A stretch of DNA of 64,000 bases. Origin: Haliotis asinina (lineage: Eukaryota; Mollusca; Gastropoda; Lepetellida; Haliotidae). Below the pieces are notes generated by a model that saw only the letters and a program-made list of their open reading frames with translations, made no database searches and was not told where the DNA came from. This document shows, piece after piece, positions 1 to 13,399 of this stretch. The translations under genes and the position numbers were made by a program. The stretch lies in contig NC_090291.1 in NCBI RefSeq assembly GCF_037392515.1, positions 2,134,501 to 2,198,500 of the forward strand, written 5' to 3'. Each line of letters starts with the position of its first letter. Positions within the stretch are counted from its first letter, which is position 1.

Positions 1-1157
1 GGCGATATAGCCTACATAGACTTCTATACGTTACAGCCGATATAGCCTACATAGACTTCTATACGTTACAGGTGATATAGCCTACATAGACTTCTATACG
101 TTGAAGGTGATATAGCCTACATAGACTTCTATACGTTACAGCCGATATAGCCTACATAGACTTCTATACGTTACAGGTGATATAGCCTACATAGACTTCT
201 ATACGTTACAGGCGATATAGCCTACATAGACTTCTATACGTTACAGCCGATATAGCCTACATAGACTTCTATACATTACAGGTGATATAGCCTACATAGA
301 CTTCTATACGTTACATTCGATATAGCCTACATAGACTTCTATACGTTACAGGCGATATAGCCTACATAGACTTCTATACGTTCCAGCCGATATAGCCTAC
401 ATAGACTTCTATACGTTACAGCCGATATAGCCTACATAGACTTCTATACGTTGCAGGTGATATATCCTACATAGACTTCTATACGTTACAGCCGATATAG
501 CCTACATAGACTTCTATACGTTACAGCCGATATAGCCTACATGGACTTCTATACGTTACAGGCGATATAGCCTACATAGACTTCTATACGTTACAGGCGA
601 TATAGCCTACATAGACTTCTATACGTTACAGGCGATATAGCCTACATAGACTTCTATACGTTACAGGTGATATAGCCTACATAGACTTCTATACGTTACA
701 GGTGATATAGCCTACATAGACTTCTATACGTTACAGCCGATATAGCCTACATAGACTTCTATACGTTAAAGGCGATATAGCCTACATAGACTTCTATACG
801 TTACAGGCGATATAGCCTACATAGACTTCTATACGTTACAGGCGATATAGCCTACATAGACTTCTATACGTTACAGGCGATATAGCCTACATAGACTTCT
901 ATACGTTACAGGTGATATAGCCTACATAGACTTCTATACGTTACAGGTGATATAGCCTACATAGACTTCTATACGTTACAGGCGATATAGCCTACATAGA
1001 CTTCTATACGTTACAGGCGATATAGCCTACATAGACTTCTATACGTTACAGGCGATATAGCCTACATAGACTTCTATACGTTACAGGTGATATAGCCTAC
1101 ATAGACTTCTATACGTTACAGCCGATATAGCCTACATAGACTTCTATACGTTACAGG

Positions 1158-3256
1158 CGATATAGCCTACATAGACTTCTATACGTTACAGGCGATATAG
1201 CCTACATAGACTTCTATACGTTACAGGCGATATAGCCTACATAGACTTCTTTACGTTACAGCCGATATAGCCTACATAGACTTCTATACGTTACAGGTGA
1301 TATAGCCTACATAGACTTCTATACGTTACAGGCGATATAGCCTACATAGACTTCTATACGTTACAGGCGATATAGCCTACATAGACTTCTATACGTTACA
1401 GGCGATATAGAATACATAGACTTCTATACGTTACAGGTGATATAGCCTACATAGACTTCTATCCGTTACAGCCGATATAACCTACATAGACTTCTATACG
1501 TTACAGCCGATATAGCCTACATAGACTTCTATACGTTACAGGTGATATAGCCTACATAGACTTCTATACGTTACAGGCGATATAGCCTACATAGACTTCT
1601 ATACGTTACAGGCGATATAGCCTACATAGACTTCTATACGTTACAGGCGATATAGCCTACATAGATTTCTATACGTTACAGGCGATATAGCCTACATAGA
1701 CTTCTATACGTTACAGGCGATATAGCCTACATAGACTTCTATACGTTACAGGCGATATAGCCTACATAGACTTCTATACGTTACAGGCGATATAGCCTAC
1801 ATAGACTTCTATACGTTACAGGCGATATAGCCTACATAGACTTCTATACGTTACAGCCGATATAGCCTACATAGACTTCTATACGTTACAGCCGATATAG
1901 CCTACATAGACTTCTATACGTTACAGCCGATATAGCCTACATAGACTTCTATACGTTACAGCCGATATAGCCTACATAGACTTCTATACGTTACAGCCGA
2001 TATAGCCTACATAGACTTCTATACGTTACAGGCGATATAGCCTACATAGACTTCTATACGTTACAGCCGATATAGCCTACATAGACTTCTATACGTTACA
2101 GGCGATATAGCCTACATAGACTTCTATACGTTACAGGCGATATAGCCTACATAGACTTCTATACGTTACAGCCGATATAGCCTACATAGACTTCTATACG
2201 TTACAGGTGATATAGCCTACATAGACTTCTATACGTTACAGGCGATATAGCCTACATAGACTTCTATACGTTACAGGCGATATAGCCTACATAGACTTCT
2301 ATACGTTACAGGCGATATAGCCTACATAGACTTCTATACGTTACAGCCGATATAGCCTACATAGACTTCTATACGTTACAGGTGATATAGCCTACATAGA
2401 CTTCTATACGTTACAGCCGATATAGCCTACATAGACTTCTATACGTTACAGGCGATATAGCCTACATAGACTTCTATACGTTACAGGCGATATAGCCTAC
2501 ATAGACTTCTTTACGTTACAGCCGATATAGCCTACATAGACTTCTATACGTTACAGGTGATATAGCCTACATAGACTTCTATACGTTACAGGCGATATAG
2601 CCTACATAGACTTCTATACGTTACAGGCGATATAGCCTACATAGACTTCTATACGTTACAGGCGATATAGAATACATAGACTTCTATACGTTACAGGTGA
2701 TATAGCCTACATAGACTTCTATCCGTTACAGCCGATATAACCTACATAGACTTCTATACGTTACAGCCGATATAGCCTACATAGACTTCTATACGTTACA
2801 GGTGATATAGCCTACATAGACTTCTATACGTTACAGGCGATATAGCCTACATAGACTTCTATACGTTACAGGCGATATAGCCTACATAGACTTCTATACG
2901 TTACAGGCGATATAGCCTACATAGATTTCTATACGTTACAGGCGATATAGCCTACATAGACTTCTATACGTTACAGGCGATATAGCCTACATAGACTTCT
3001 ATACGTTACAGGCGATATAGCCTACATAGACTTCTATACGTTACAGGCGATATAGCCTACATAGACTTCTATACGTTACAGGCGATATAGCCTACATAGA
3101 CTTCTATACGTTACAGCCGATATAGCCTACATAGACTTCTATACGTTACAGCCGATATAGCCTACATAGACTTCTATACGTTACAGCCGATATAGCCTAC
3201 ATAGACTTCTATACGTTACAGCCGATATAGCCTACATAGACTTCTATACGTTACAG
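1158..3256. repeat. copied block inside the satellite (offset 1260 bp)
   Basis: Bases 1158-1996 and 2418-3256 (839 bases, about 24 units) are identical by direct reading, including the marked units atagacttctttacg, gatatagaatac, atccgttaca and atagatttct. The offset is 1260 bases, exactly 36 units. This is the signature of unequal exchange or amplification of a multi-unit block. Confidence 0.93.
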
Positions 3257-4895
3257 GCGATATAGCCTACATAGACTTCTATACGTTACAGGCGATATAG
3301 CCTACATAGACTTCTATACGTTACAGGCGATATAGCCTACATAGACTTCTATACGTTACAGGCGATATAGCCTACATAGACTTCTATACGTTACAGGCGA
3401 TATAGCCTACATAGACTTCTATACGTTACAGCCGATATAGCCTACATAGACTTCTATACGTTACAGGCGATATAGCCTACATAGACTTCTATACGTTACA
3501 GCCGATATAGCCTACATAGACTTCTATACGTTACAGCCGATATAGCCTACATAGACTTCTATACGTTACAGCCGATATAGCCTACATAGACTTCTATACG
3601 TTACAGGCGATATAGCCTACATAGACTTCTACACGTTACAGCCGATATAGCCTACATAGACTTCTATACGTTACAGGTGATATAGCCTACATAGACTTCT
3701 ATACGTTGCAGATGATATAGCCTACATAGACTTCTATACGTTACAGCCGATATAGCCTACATAGACTTCTATACGTTACAGCCGATATAGCCTACATAGA
3801 CTTCTATACGTTACAGCCGATATAGCCTACATAGACTTCTATACGTTACAGCCGATATAGCCTACATAGACTTCTATACCTTACAGGTGATATAGCCTAC
3901 ATAGACTTCTATACGTTACAGGCGATATAGCCTACATAGATTTCTATACGTTACAGGCGATATAGCCTACATAGACTTCTATACGTTACAGCCGATATAG
4001 CCTACATAGACTTCTATACGTTACAGGTGATATAGCCTACATAGACTTCTATACGTTACAGCCGATATAGCCTACATAGACTTCTATACGTTACAGCCGA
4101 TATAGCCTACATAGACTTCTATACGTTACAGGCGATATAGCCTACATAGACTTCTATACGTTACAGGTGATATAGCCTACATAGACTTCTATACGTTACA
4201 GGTGATATAGCCTACATAGACTTCTATACGTTACAGCCGATATAGCCTACATAGACTTCTATACGTTACAGGCGATATAGCCTACATAGACTTCTATACG
4301 TTACAGGCGATATAGAATACATAGACTTCTATACGTTACAGGCGATATAGCCTACATAGACTTCTATACGTTACAGCCGATATAGCCTACATAGACTTCT
4401 ATACGTTACAGCCGATATAGCCTACATAGACTTCTATACGTTACAGGCGATATAGCCTACATAGACTTCTATACGTTACAGGCGATATAGCCTACATAGA
4501 CTTCTATACGTTACAGCCGATATAGCCTACATAGACTTCTATACGTTACAGGCGATATAGCCTACATAGACTTCTATACGTTACAGGCGATATAGCCTAC
4601 ATAGACTTCTATACGTTACAGGCGATATAGCCTACATAGACTTCTATACGTTACAGGTGATATAGCCTACATAGACTTCTATACGTTACAGGCGATATAG
4701 CCTACATAGACTTCTATACGTTACAGGCGATATAGCCTACATAGACTTCTATACGTTACAGGCGATATAGCCTACATAGACTTCTATACGTTACAGCCGA
4801 TATAGCCTACATAGACTTCTATACGTTACAGGTGATATAGCCTACATAGACTTCTATACGTTACAGGCGATATAGCCTACATAGACTTCTATACG

Positions 4896-6780
4896 TTGCA
4901 GCCGATATAGCCTACATAGACTTCTATACGTTGCAGCCGATATAGCCTACATAGACTTCTATACGTTACAGGTGATATAGCCTACATAGACTTCTATACG
5001 TTACAGGCGATATAGCCTACATAGACTTCTATACGTTACAGGCGATATAGCCTACATAGACTTCTATACGTTACAGGCGATGTAGCCTACATAGACTTCT
5101 ATACGTTACAGGCGATATAGCCTACATAGACTTCTATACGTTACAGCCGATATAGCCTACATAGACTTCTATACGTTACAGGCGATATAGCCTACATAGA
5201 CTTATATACGTTACAGGTGACATAGAATACATAGACTTCTATACGTTACAGGTGACATAGCCTACATAGACTTCTATACGTTACAGCCGATATAGCCTAC
5301 ATAGACTTCTATACGTTACAGCCGATGTAGCCTACATAGAATTCTATACGTTACAGGTGATATAGCCTACATAGACTTCTATACGTTACAGCCGATATAG
5401 CCTACATAGACTTCTATACGTTACAGGCGATATAGCCTACATAGACTTCTATACGTTACAGGCGATATAGCCTACATAGACTTCTATACGTTACAGGCGA
5501 TATAGCCTACATAGACTTCTATACGTTACAGCCGATATAGCCTACATAGACTTCTATACGTTACAGGCGATATAGCCTACATAGACTTCTATACGTTACA
5601 GCCGATATAGCCTACATAGACTTCTATACGTTACAGGCTATATAGCCTACATAGACTTCTATACGTTACAGGCGATATAGCCTACATAGACTTCTATACG
5701 TTACAGGCGATATAGCCTACATAGACTTCTATACGTTACAGGCGATATAGCCTACATAGACTTCTATACGTTACAGGCGATATAGCCTACATAGACTTCT
5801 ATACGTTACAGGTGATATAGCCTACATAGACTTCTATACGTTACAGGCGATATAGCCTACATAGACTTCTATACGTTACAGGCGATATAGCCTACATAGA
5901 CTTCTATACGTTACAGGCGATATAGCCTACATAGACTTCTATACGTTACAGCCGATATAGCCTACATAGACTTCTATACGTTACAGGTGATATAGCCTAC
6001 ATAGACTTCTATACGTTACAGCCGATATAGCCTACATAGACTTCTATACGTTGCAGCCGATATAGCCTACATAGACTTCTATACGTTACAGGTGATATAG
6101 CCTACATAGACTTCTATACGTTACAGGCGATATAGCCTACATAGACTTCTATACGTTACAGGCGATATAGCCTACATAGACTTCTATACGTTACAGGTGA
6201 TATAGCCTACATAGACTTCTATACGTTACAGGCGATGTAGCCTACATAGACTTCTATACGTTACAGGCGATATAGCCTACATAGACTTCTATACGTTACA
6301 GCCGATATAGCCTACATAGACTTCTATACGTTACAGGCGATATAGCCTACATAGACTTATATACGTTACAGGTGACATAGAATACATAGACTTCTATACG
6401 TTACAGGTGACATAGCCTACATAGACTTCTATACGTTACAGCCGATATAGCCTACATAGACTTCTATACGTTACAGCCGATGTAGCCTACATAGACTTCT
6501 ATACGTTACAGGTGATATAGCCTACATAGACTTCTATACGTTACAGCCGATATAGCCTACATAGACTTCTATACGTTACAGGCGATATAGCCTACATAGA
6601 CTTCTATACGTTACAGGCGATATAGCCTACATAGACTTCTATACGTTACAGGCGATATAGCCTACATAGACTTCTATACGTTACAGCCGATATAGCCTAC
6701 ATAGACTTCTATACGTTACAGGCGATATAGCCTACATAGACTTCTATACGTTACAGCCGATATAGCCTACATAGACTTCA
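4896..6780. repeat. second copied block inside the satellite (offset 1155 bp)
   Basis: Marked units ggcgatgtag (5076 and 6231), cttatatacg (5201 and about 6356), ggtgacatagaatac just after it, and gccgatgtag (5321 and 6476) recur in the same order 1155 bases apart, exactly 33 units. A one-unit shift near 4931/6086 and a few substitutions show this copy is less perfect than the 1260-base one. Confidence 0.85.
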
Positions 6781-8446
6781 ACACGTTACAGCCGATATAG
6801 CCTACATAGACTTCTATACGTTACAGGTGATATAGCCTACATGGACTTCTATACGTTACAGGTGATATAGCCTACATAGACTTCTATACGTTACAGGCGA
6901 TATAGCCTACATAGACTTCTATACGTTACAACCGATATAGCCTACATAGACTTCTATACGTTACAGCCGATATAGCCTACATAGACTTCTATACGTTACA
7001 GGCGATATAGCCTACATAGACTTCTATACGTTACAGGTGATATAGCCTACATAGACTTCTATACGTTACAGCCGATATAGCCTACATAGACTTCTATACG
7101 TTACAGGCGATATAGCCTACATAGACTTCTATACGTTACAGCCGATATAGCCTACATAGACTTCTATACGTTACAGCCGATATAGCCTACATAGACTTCT
7201 ATACGTTACAGGCGATATAGCCTACATAGACTTCTATACGTTACAGCCGATATAGCCTACATAGACTTCTATACATTACAGGTGATATATCCTACATAGA
7301 CTTCTATACGTTACAGGCGATATAGCCTACATAGACTTCTATACGTTACAGGCGATATAGCCTACATAGACTTCTATACGTTACAGTCGATATAGAATAC
7401 ATAGACTTCTATACGTTACAGGTGATATAGCCTACATAGACTTCTATACGTTACAGCCGATATAGCCTACATAGACTTCTATACGTTACAGGCGATATAG
7501 CCTACATAGACTTCTATACGTTACAGGTGATATAGCCTACATAGACTTCTATACGTTACAGGCAATATAGCCTACATAGACTTCTATACGTTACAGGCGA
7601 TATAGCCTACATAGACTTCTATACGTTGCAGGCGATATAGCCTACATAGACTTCTATACGTTACAGCCGATATAGCCTACATAGACTTCTATACGTTACA
7701 GCCGATATAGCCTACATAGACTTCTATACGTTACAGCCGATATAGCCTACATAGACTTCTATACGTTACAGGTGATATAGCCTACATAGACTTCTATACG
7801 TTACAGGTGATATAGCCTACATAGACTTCTATACGTTACAGGCGATATAGCCTACATAGACTTCTATACGTTACAGGCGATATAGCCTACATAGACTTCT
7901 ATACGTTACAGGCGATATAGCCTACATAGACTTCTATACGTTACAGGCGATATAGCCTACATAGACTTCTATACGTTACAGGCGATATAGCCTACATAGA
8001 CTTCTATACGTTACAGGCGACATAGCCTACATAGACTTCTATACGTTACAGGCGATATAGCCTACATAGACTTCTATACGTTACAGCCGATATAGCCTAC
8101 ATAGACTTCTATACGTTACAGGCGATATAGCCTACATAGACTTCTATACGTTACAGCCGATATAGCCTACATAGACTTCTATACGTTACAGGTGATATAA
8201 CCTACATAGACTTCTATACGTTACAGGCGATATAGCCTACATAGACTTCTATACGTTACAGCCGATATAGCCTACATAGACTTCTATACGTTACAGGCGA
8301 TATAGCCTACATAGACTTCTATACGTTACAGCCGATATAGCCTACATAGACTTCTATACGTTACAGGTGATATAGCCTACATAGACGTCTATACGTTGCA
8401 AGTGATATGGCCGCATAGACTTCTGTACGTTACGGATGATAAAGCC

Positions 8447-8734
8447 TCAACAACGGGGAATGTAATGTTTAATGGATCTGTGGCTTATTATTAATGTAAG
8501 CGACATCTCAGTGTAGATTTTAGCACTTGGCTGTTACAGGGGGTAACGTGTACACTGCAAGGTCGTTTACATTAATAATAGAGAAGAACTTTGCCCGTTG
8601 CTCAGTACACGAACGTCTAACTGCCACTCATAGAAGATATAGCCTTCATTAGATTTCTGTACAGATCTAATCGATATCAGCCTCTGTAGTTAGGACCGGC
8701 TCACTAATTGAACTAACTGCTTCAAAAGACAGGG
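8447..8734. other. non-coding flank with a decayed satellite unit
   Basis: Between the array and the first SINE I see no gene. At about 8632-8663 the sequence gaagatatagccttcattag followed by atttctgtac matches the 35-base unit with scattered changes, and a weaker match (tcgatatcagcctctgtag) follows at 8671-8689. The array therefore once reached further, or its edge has decayed. Confidence 0.6.
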
Positions 8735-9074
8735 CATGAGTTTAGTTTTAAGCCGCATTCAGCACATCCTCGATATCCCCAGGCTATAAGTTCCCATATA
8801 GTGGAGAGTTATTGGACACTGGAGATATCGAGAATGCACTAAGCAATAGTCCAGCTATAAGACAGCGGTATGTAAATAATGAGATCTGGAGCATGCAGTG
8901 ATCGACAGCGTGGACAATCCAGTGATCGACAGCTTGAGCATCGATCCACGAGGCTAGGAACCGATGACATGTGCCAAACAAATCAACACGCCTGACCACC
9001 CGACCCCGGTAGTCGCTTCTTACGACAAGCATGGGCTGCAGAAAACAATTTCTAACCCTGATCTTCAAGGGTCC
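8735..9074 (-). repeat. SINE-like element, family 1
   Basis: Read on the plus strand it begins with gtttagttttaagccgcatt and runs through cagtgatcgacagcttgagc, gacatgtgccaaacaaatca, cgcctgaccacccgacccc and gtcgcttcttacgacaagca. The strand is given with the module that carries the (ACTC)n tail in other copies taken as the 3' end. The head is rearranged, with two diverged attempts at the module. The left end of the large tandem duplication falls inside it at 8913. Confidence 0.75.
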
Positions 9075-9585
9075 AAAGAACGCACACGACTCTTACTGAG
9101 AGACAAATGTGTTCAACAAAAAATATGGCTGATCCTGAATACCACTTCCACGACTCAAAACATCAACTGATGTCATGCTAAGATCGTGCCTGTGGAACTG
9201 ACCACTGATGCTCATAAACAAACAATGGAGTGAATTTTTTATCAGCCACTTACATCTTTTAGGTGCAGGCATCCGTGACTTGTACACTTAGTTAGGTATT
9301 GATGGACAGTCTTTGACATCTGCACTGACACCAGCGCACAACAGGCACGTTTAGTCAGTGTTCACTGCATTCAGCTGTCTGGTTGACTGACTCATGTTCG
9401 CTCAGATAAAACTCAAATTATATTTGTCACTGTTAATGCGAACCTTTTTTTGCATGACATTAATGTTTCATGTACGCTGCTGTCAGAACGCTGGCTGAAC
9501 TTCATAGAGCTTCCAGAGGCAATACAGAACACCATCCAGAGACAAACGTGTTCAAATAAAAGCTAACTGAAACAAGAAAATATTG

Positions 9586-9806
9586 CTTTTTTTTAAAGCC
9601 CCACTCAGCAATATTCCAGCGGGTCTGTAAATAATCGAGTCTGGACCAAACTGTCCAGTGATCAACATCAACATCGAATTACGCCAATGGAAGACGGTGA
9701 CACGTGTCAACCAAGTCAGCGAGTCTGACCACCCGATCCCGTTAGTCGCCTCTTACGACAAGCATGGGTCACCGAAGGCCAATTCCAACTCCAGATCTAC
9801 ACGGGT
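9586..9806 (-). repeat. SINE-like element, family 1
   Basis: Plus-strand landmarks are cccactcagcaatattccag, gtctgtaaataatcgagtct, ccaagtcagcgagtctgacc and gtcgcctcttacgacaagca, ending in tctacacgggt. It has a good consensus shape with one internal gap. Confidence 0.85.
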
Positions 9807-10439
9807 ATCATGAATACCCGGTTGGAATACACCACGCAAATACTTGATACTTTTCTCCACAACAATTGATAGTGGAACAAAGTCCAGGTTAGCGGTATCG
9901 GGTATATTAAGGCGTTAAAACATTGTCATACCCTTTACAGGGAGGATGGAACAGGATTGTTCAGATCACGAGGATGAAAGGTGCTTTTCTCGCTTGTCCA
10001 GTCGTTCGAAAATATCGCTCCCTGGCAACCTATGACTGCATCGTAATACCAATCAGTCAACAGTGTCATCCCGGTCCTACGGTGTGGGTCACTGCCCTCA
10101 TCACTGGTACATCTGAATCGAAATTTCATTTTTAAGAAGTCTCCTCCACAGAGTACAACCCTGAACAAGACTGGCATTCTGAACTGATGTCTGTAAACTC
10201 TGACGAGGAATTTTACCCGACTTTGGAGTTCATGTTGGGGTCAACTATACACAGATGAGTAACAACTACTGAGGGTGAATACACTGTGCCATTTATAATG
10301 TGGTCAAATACATGATCTTTTTTATGAGATTTTTCATTATTTTTGAGTTTACACTGGACTCCACAATGCCCTCGACTATCCTGAGGCAATACAGGAGGTA
10401 GAAATGATACAAGGAAAATTATGTAATCTTAGGAGACGG

Positions 10440-10530
10440 GGTCCAGAAGCTTCTGTGAGGTTGAATCCCATCCTGGATTCGAACCCACGTTCTCCGTCAG
10501 CTATCTAACCAACTCAGCCACAAAACATGC
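10440..10530 (-). repeat. tRNA-derived SINE head
   Basis: On the minus strand there is an A-box-like TGGCTGAGTTGG and, about 35 bases later, a B box GGTTCGAATCC. The flanks cannot form a 7-bp acceptor stem (gttttgt against ggatggg), so this is a tRNA-derived repeat and not a functional tRNA. Confidence 0.6.
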
Positions 10531-11044
10531 AAATGGGACAGGTGGTAGTCTAGAGTATACACTTTTTGTTCTGCTGTGACAAGTGCAAATTGACTGGGGA
10601 CCCAAGGTCACAAACTATGAATACACAATGCCATTTAGAAATTTAGAAAATGGTCAAATGTAACATGACATATTTCTCGGTCAAGTACGTTTCTAGTACT
10701 TTTGTTAGGTTGAGTCCCATACAAGTATAATGTCAGTTGATGCGATCGACTGCTCCCAAAATACATTTCATAATATTCCAGAAAGGTTTTATCTTAATGT
10801 GAACAATACAAAACATAACGCTGTCATAAAACCTAACCTAGAATCTGTATGGCAGGCTTCAGGCCCATTAAGTAAGATGGTGAGGAACTGGTATTGTATT
10901 GTCCTAGTTGTAAATAAAACCTGCTTTTAACATTTCTTACAAAAAAATGGAAGATTTCGTTGTTGCCATTCTAAATCACATCTCATGTTAATGGTTGTTT
11001 TGATTCTTTGTGAACTGTTTAATGCTGCGAAAAAGCAAATTTAA

Positions 11045-11480
11045 GGCATACAGAGGTAATCTGTGAATAATGGAACACAGACCACTCAATCCAGGCATAC
11101 AGAGGTAATCTGTGAATAATGGAACACAGACCACTCAATCCAGGCATACAGAGGTAATCTGTGAATAATGGAACACAGACCACTCAATCCAGGCATACAG
11201 AGGTAATCTGTGAATAATGGAACACAGACCACTCAATCCAGGCATATGGAGGTAATCTGTGAATAATGGAACACAGACCACTCAATCCAGGCATATGGAG
11301 GTAATCTGTGAATAATGGAACACAGACCACTCAATCCAGGCATATGGAGGTAATCTGTGAATAATGGAACACAGACCACTCAATCCAGGCATACGGAGGT
11401 AATCTGTGAATAACGGAACACAGACCACTCAATCCATGCATACCGAGGTAATCTGTGAATAATGGAACACAGACCACTCA
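11045..11480. repeat. 49-bp minisatellite, 9 units (copy 1)
   Basis: Tandem units begin ggcatacagaggtaatctgt and continue gaataatggaacacagacca then ctcaatcca. Units begin at 11045 and every 49 bases to 11437, the last one truncated. Unit types differ at the catacag/catatgg/catacgg positions. The corresponding array in copy 2 has 22 units. Confidence 0.97.
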
Positions 11481-11529
11481 TTTGAGTGCCTGACATCATG
11501 AACATCTACCTGCACTTTTTGGATATGAT

Positions 11530-11640
11530 AACACCGAATCAGCGAGCCTGACCACACAATAACATTACATCTTATGACAAGCATGGTGGTTGATGACCAC
11601 TTCTCAACAGGATCTTTAAGGATCATGTATACGAGTTGTC
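11530..11640 (-). repeat. SINE-like fragment, family 1
   Basis: It retains caccgaatcagcgagcctga, cttatgacaagcatggt and a degraded end caggatctttaaggatc; the module end is missing. Confidence 0.55.
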
Positions 11641-12399
11641 ACAGGTCGGAATATACAACCAGATGATATTTACATGCTTCCACAATAATACAAAAAGGCA
11701 TACAATCTAGATCGTCAGACTCGGGAATATTAAAATGTTAAAATATGGGATCTTGTCGCCATACAGATCATGCATCATTTTACTGTTAGGATGGAGTTGG
11801 ATTATTCCTCAAGCCAGCTTTATTCTCCAACTTGCTGAATTCCTGCACTGAACAAGAGTCTGTACAAACAGGGACCAGAGGCTGAAAAGTTTCTCCTTTT
11901 TTCATAATAGTCCCCCTCAACATAACATGGTCATCAAGAAGCTTATTTTATCTGGTGGTCACAATCAGTCAGGTGGTAGATTGTTGTCACCACTCATCAC
12001 TGTTCATTATATCAGTCACGGGTTTGTCTGGTCACAATTCTTGCGTATTCACAGTTGTCGTCCATACATAAACATACACACACTCTGGTCACAAAACCTG
12101 CATAGTGTCTCCTTGAAGGGGTTTGAAGGTGGTTTTGGTAATTGAAGCCTCTCTGATGCAGACAATAAAAACAAACAACTCTCACTACCATGACAGTTGT
12201 ATTTACCAATATAAACATAACATATAAAGGTGTATACTAATTACATGCAAAAACGAAACTTTCACTAAAATATAATTGTTTTAAAGCATGTAGAAAACTT
12301 GCTTGAGTGAGCTTTGCTGATTATTATGTAAATGGACTTTTATCTATGTCATATTAACTGTTGACGCAGGACACCCCTCAATAAACATCTACAAGATGA
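11641..12399. other. non-coding stretch in copy 1
   Basis: I see no gene, RNA or recognisable repeat. Its match in copy 2 is 18969-19727, with two or three substitutions. Confidence 0.45.
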
Positions 12400-12770
12400 C
12401 AATCTGTTAAACAGTCGCAATATTCAATCTGCTAAACAGACACGAAATCTGACAATCTGTTAGACAGATGTTTTTCAATATCTATGGACAATCGTTTGAA
12501 CAAGCACGGTATCTGCTGACAATCTGTTAAACAGACATATCTGCTGACAATCTGTTAAATAGACACGATATCTGCTAACAATGTGTTAAATAGACACAAT
12601 ATCTGCTGACAATCTGTTAAATAGACAAATATGTGCTAACAATCTGTTAAATAGACAAATATGTGCTGACAATCTGTTAAACACAATATCTGCTGACAAT
12701 CTATTAAACAGACACAATATCTGCTGACAATTTCTTAAATAGACACAGTATCTGCCGACAATCTGATCCT
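12400..12770. repeat. irregular 26-31-bp tandem repeat (copy 1)
   Basis: About a dozen units of gacaatctgttaaacagaca followed by atatctgct, varying in length through small indels. The same array, with the same irregularities, is at 19728-20098. Confidence 0.85.
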
Positions 12771-13051
12771 CTCTACAGTCCATCTGTTTCAAGGCACATG
12801 ATGTGATATGTTTATCACAGCTGAAAGTTTGGTTTTCTATCAATTGCAGGGGTAAGTTGACTTCACAGTCTGTACAAAGTTATGAAAGACAGTTCATGGG
12901 TTTGGGTCTTTTCATAACATGCAATGACTGGTGTTTACTAAACCACTTACCATGAAACTCTTCCATTAACTAGAAATGATAACCGGTCTGTTATAAGATT
13001 AAAATTATTATATCTAAATACAAACTTCAGAAGATAAAGATATCTGATGAA

Positions 13052-13158
13052 CAACATTGATAGAGTAATTACTCTACAACATTGATAGAGTAATTACTCT
13101 ACAACATTGATAGAGTAATTACTCTACAACATTGATAGAGTAATTACTCTACAACATT
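13052..13158. repeat. 25-bp palindromic tandem repeat (copy 1)
   Basis: Four units of acaacattgatagagtaatt followed by actct. Each unit contains the perfect 14-base palindrome agagtaattactct. Identical in copy 2 at 20380-20486. Confidence 0.92.
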
Positions 13159-13235
13159 ACTCTAATGTTCATGATTCTTTAACAAACATATATAACACAG
13201 ATTAGAAAAACACAGACTAACAGGAATGAGATCAT

Positions 13236-13292
13236 GTCCTCTCATCATCATCATCACCATCATCATCTTCATCATCTTCATCATCATCATCA
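13236..13292. repeat. (TCA)n microsatellite (copy 1)
   Basis: An imperfect TCA/TCT run of about 57 bases. The copy 2 counterpart is at 20564-20620. Confidence 0.9.
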
Positions 13293-13399
13293 TGTTAACA
13301 TCAAAAGTTATGCCATTTAGAAAGTGGACAAATGTAACATCTTTCCTAGTCAAGTACAGATTGTAGTTCTTTTGGTGTAAGTCACGATGGACAGGATTC

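Larger units (their letters stand above)
1..8446. repeat. 35-bp satellite array, ~240 units
   Basis: An almost uninterrupted head-to-tail array with a strict 35-base period; units read ggcgatatagcctacatag followed by acttctatacgttaca. It touches the left edge of the window, so the full length is unknown. Units are nearly identical. The main variation is at the second and third bases, giving GGC, GCC and GGT types that are interspersed. Rarer marked units (gatatagaatac, tagatttct, cttatatacg, cttctttacg) recur at fixed long distances, showing that blocks of many units were copied together. The last units (about 8381-8446) are degenerate, as is usual at array edges. Every reading frame is closed. 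I infer heterochromatin-type satellite DNA; nothing in the sequence shows whether it is centromeric, subtelomeric or interstitial. Confidence 0.98.
9075..11044. other. non-coding part of duplication copy 1
   Basis: Apart from the SINE at 9586-9806 and a tRNA-like element near 10440, I recognise nothing here. Open frames are short and the same in both copies. A diverged repeat (atgccatttagaaa, tggtcaaatgtaacat, gtcaagtac) lies at about 10611-10735, with a second copy at 13300-13390 and a partial one near 10280-10330. Confidence 0.5.

Noticed and set aside
1-8446. CRISPR-like array
   Set aside because: The regular 35-base period has no unique spacers between repeats; it is a plain tandem satellite in an animal genome.
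8784-9287. Short open frames over the first SINE
   Set aside because: They read through SINE sequence, have no domain, and change frame with the repeat's normal variation.
9923-10177. Short open frames repeated exactly in both duplication copies
   Set aside because: Conservation only reflects the recent duplication. They overlap on opposite strands and match no family.
10440-10530. tRNA gene
   Set aside because: A and B boxes are present but the acceptor stem cannot pair and no cloverleaf closes.
12586-12843. Repetitive open frame with FNRLSADI-type repeats
   Set aside because: It is a translation of the irregular 26-31-bp tandem repeat.
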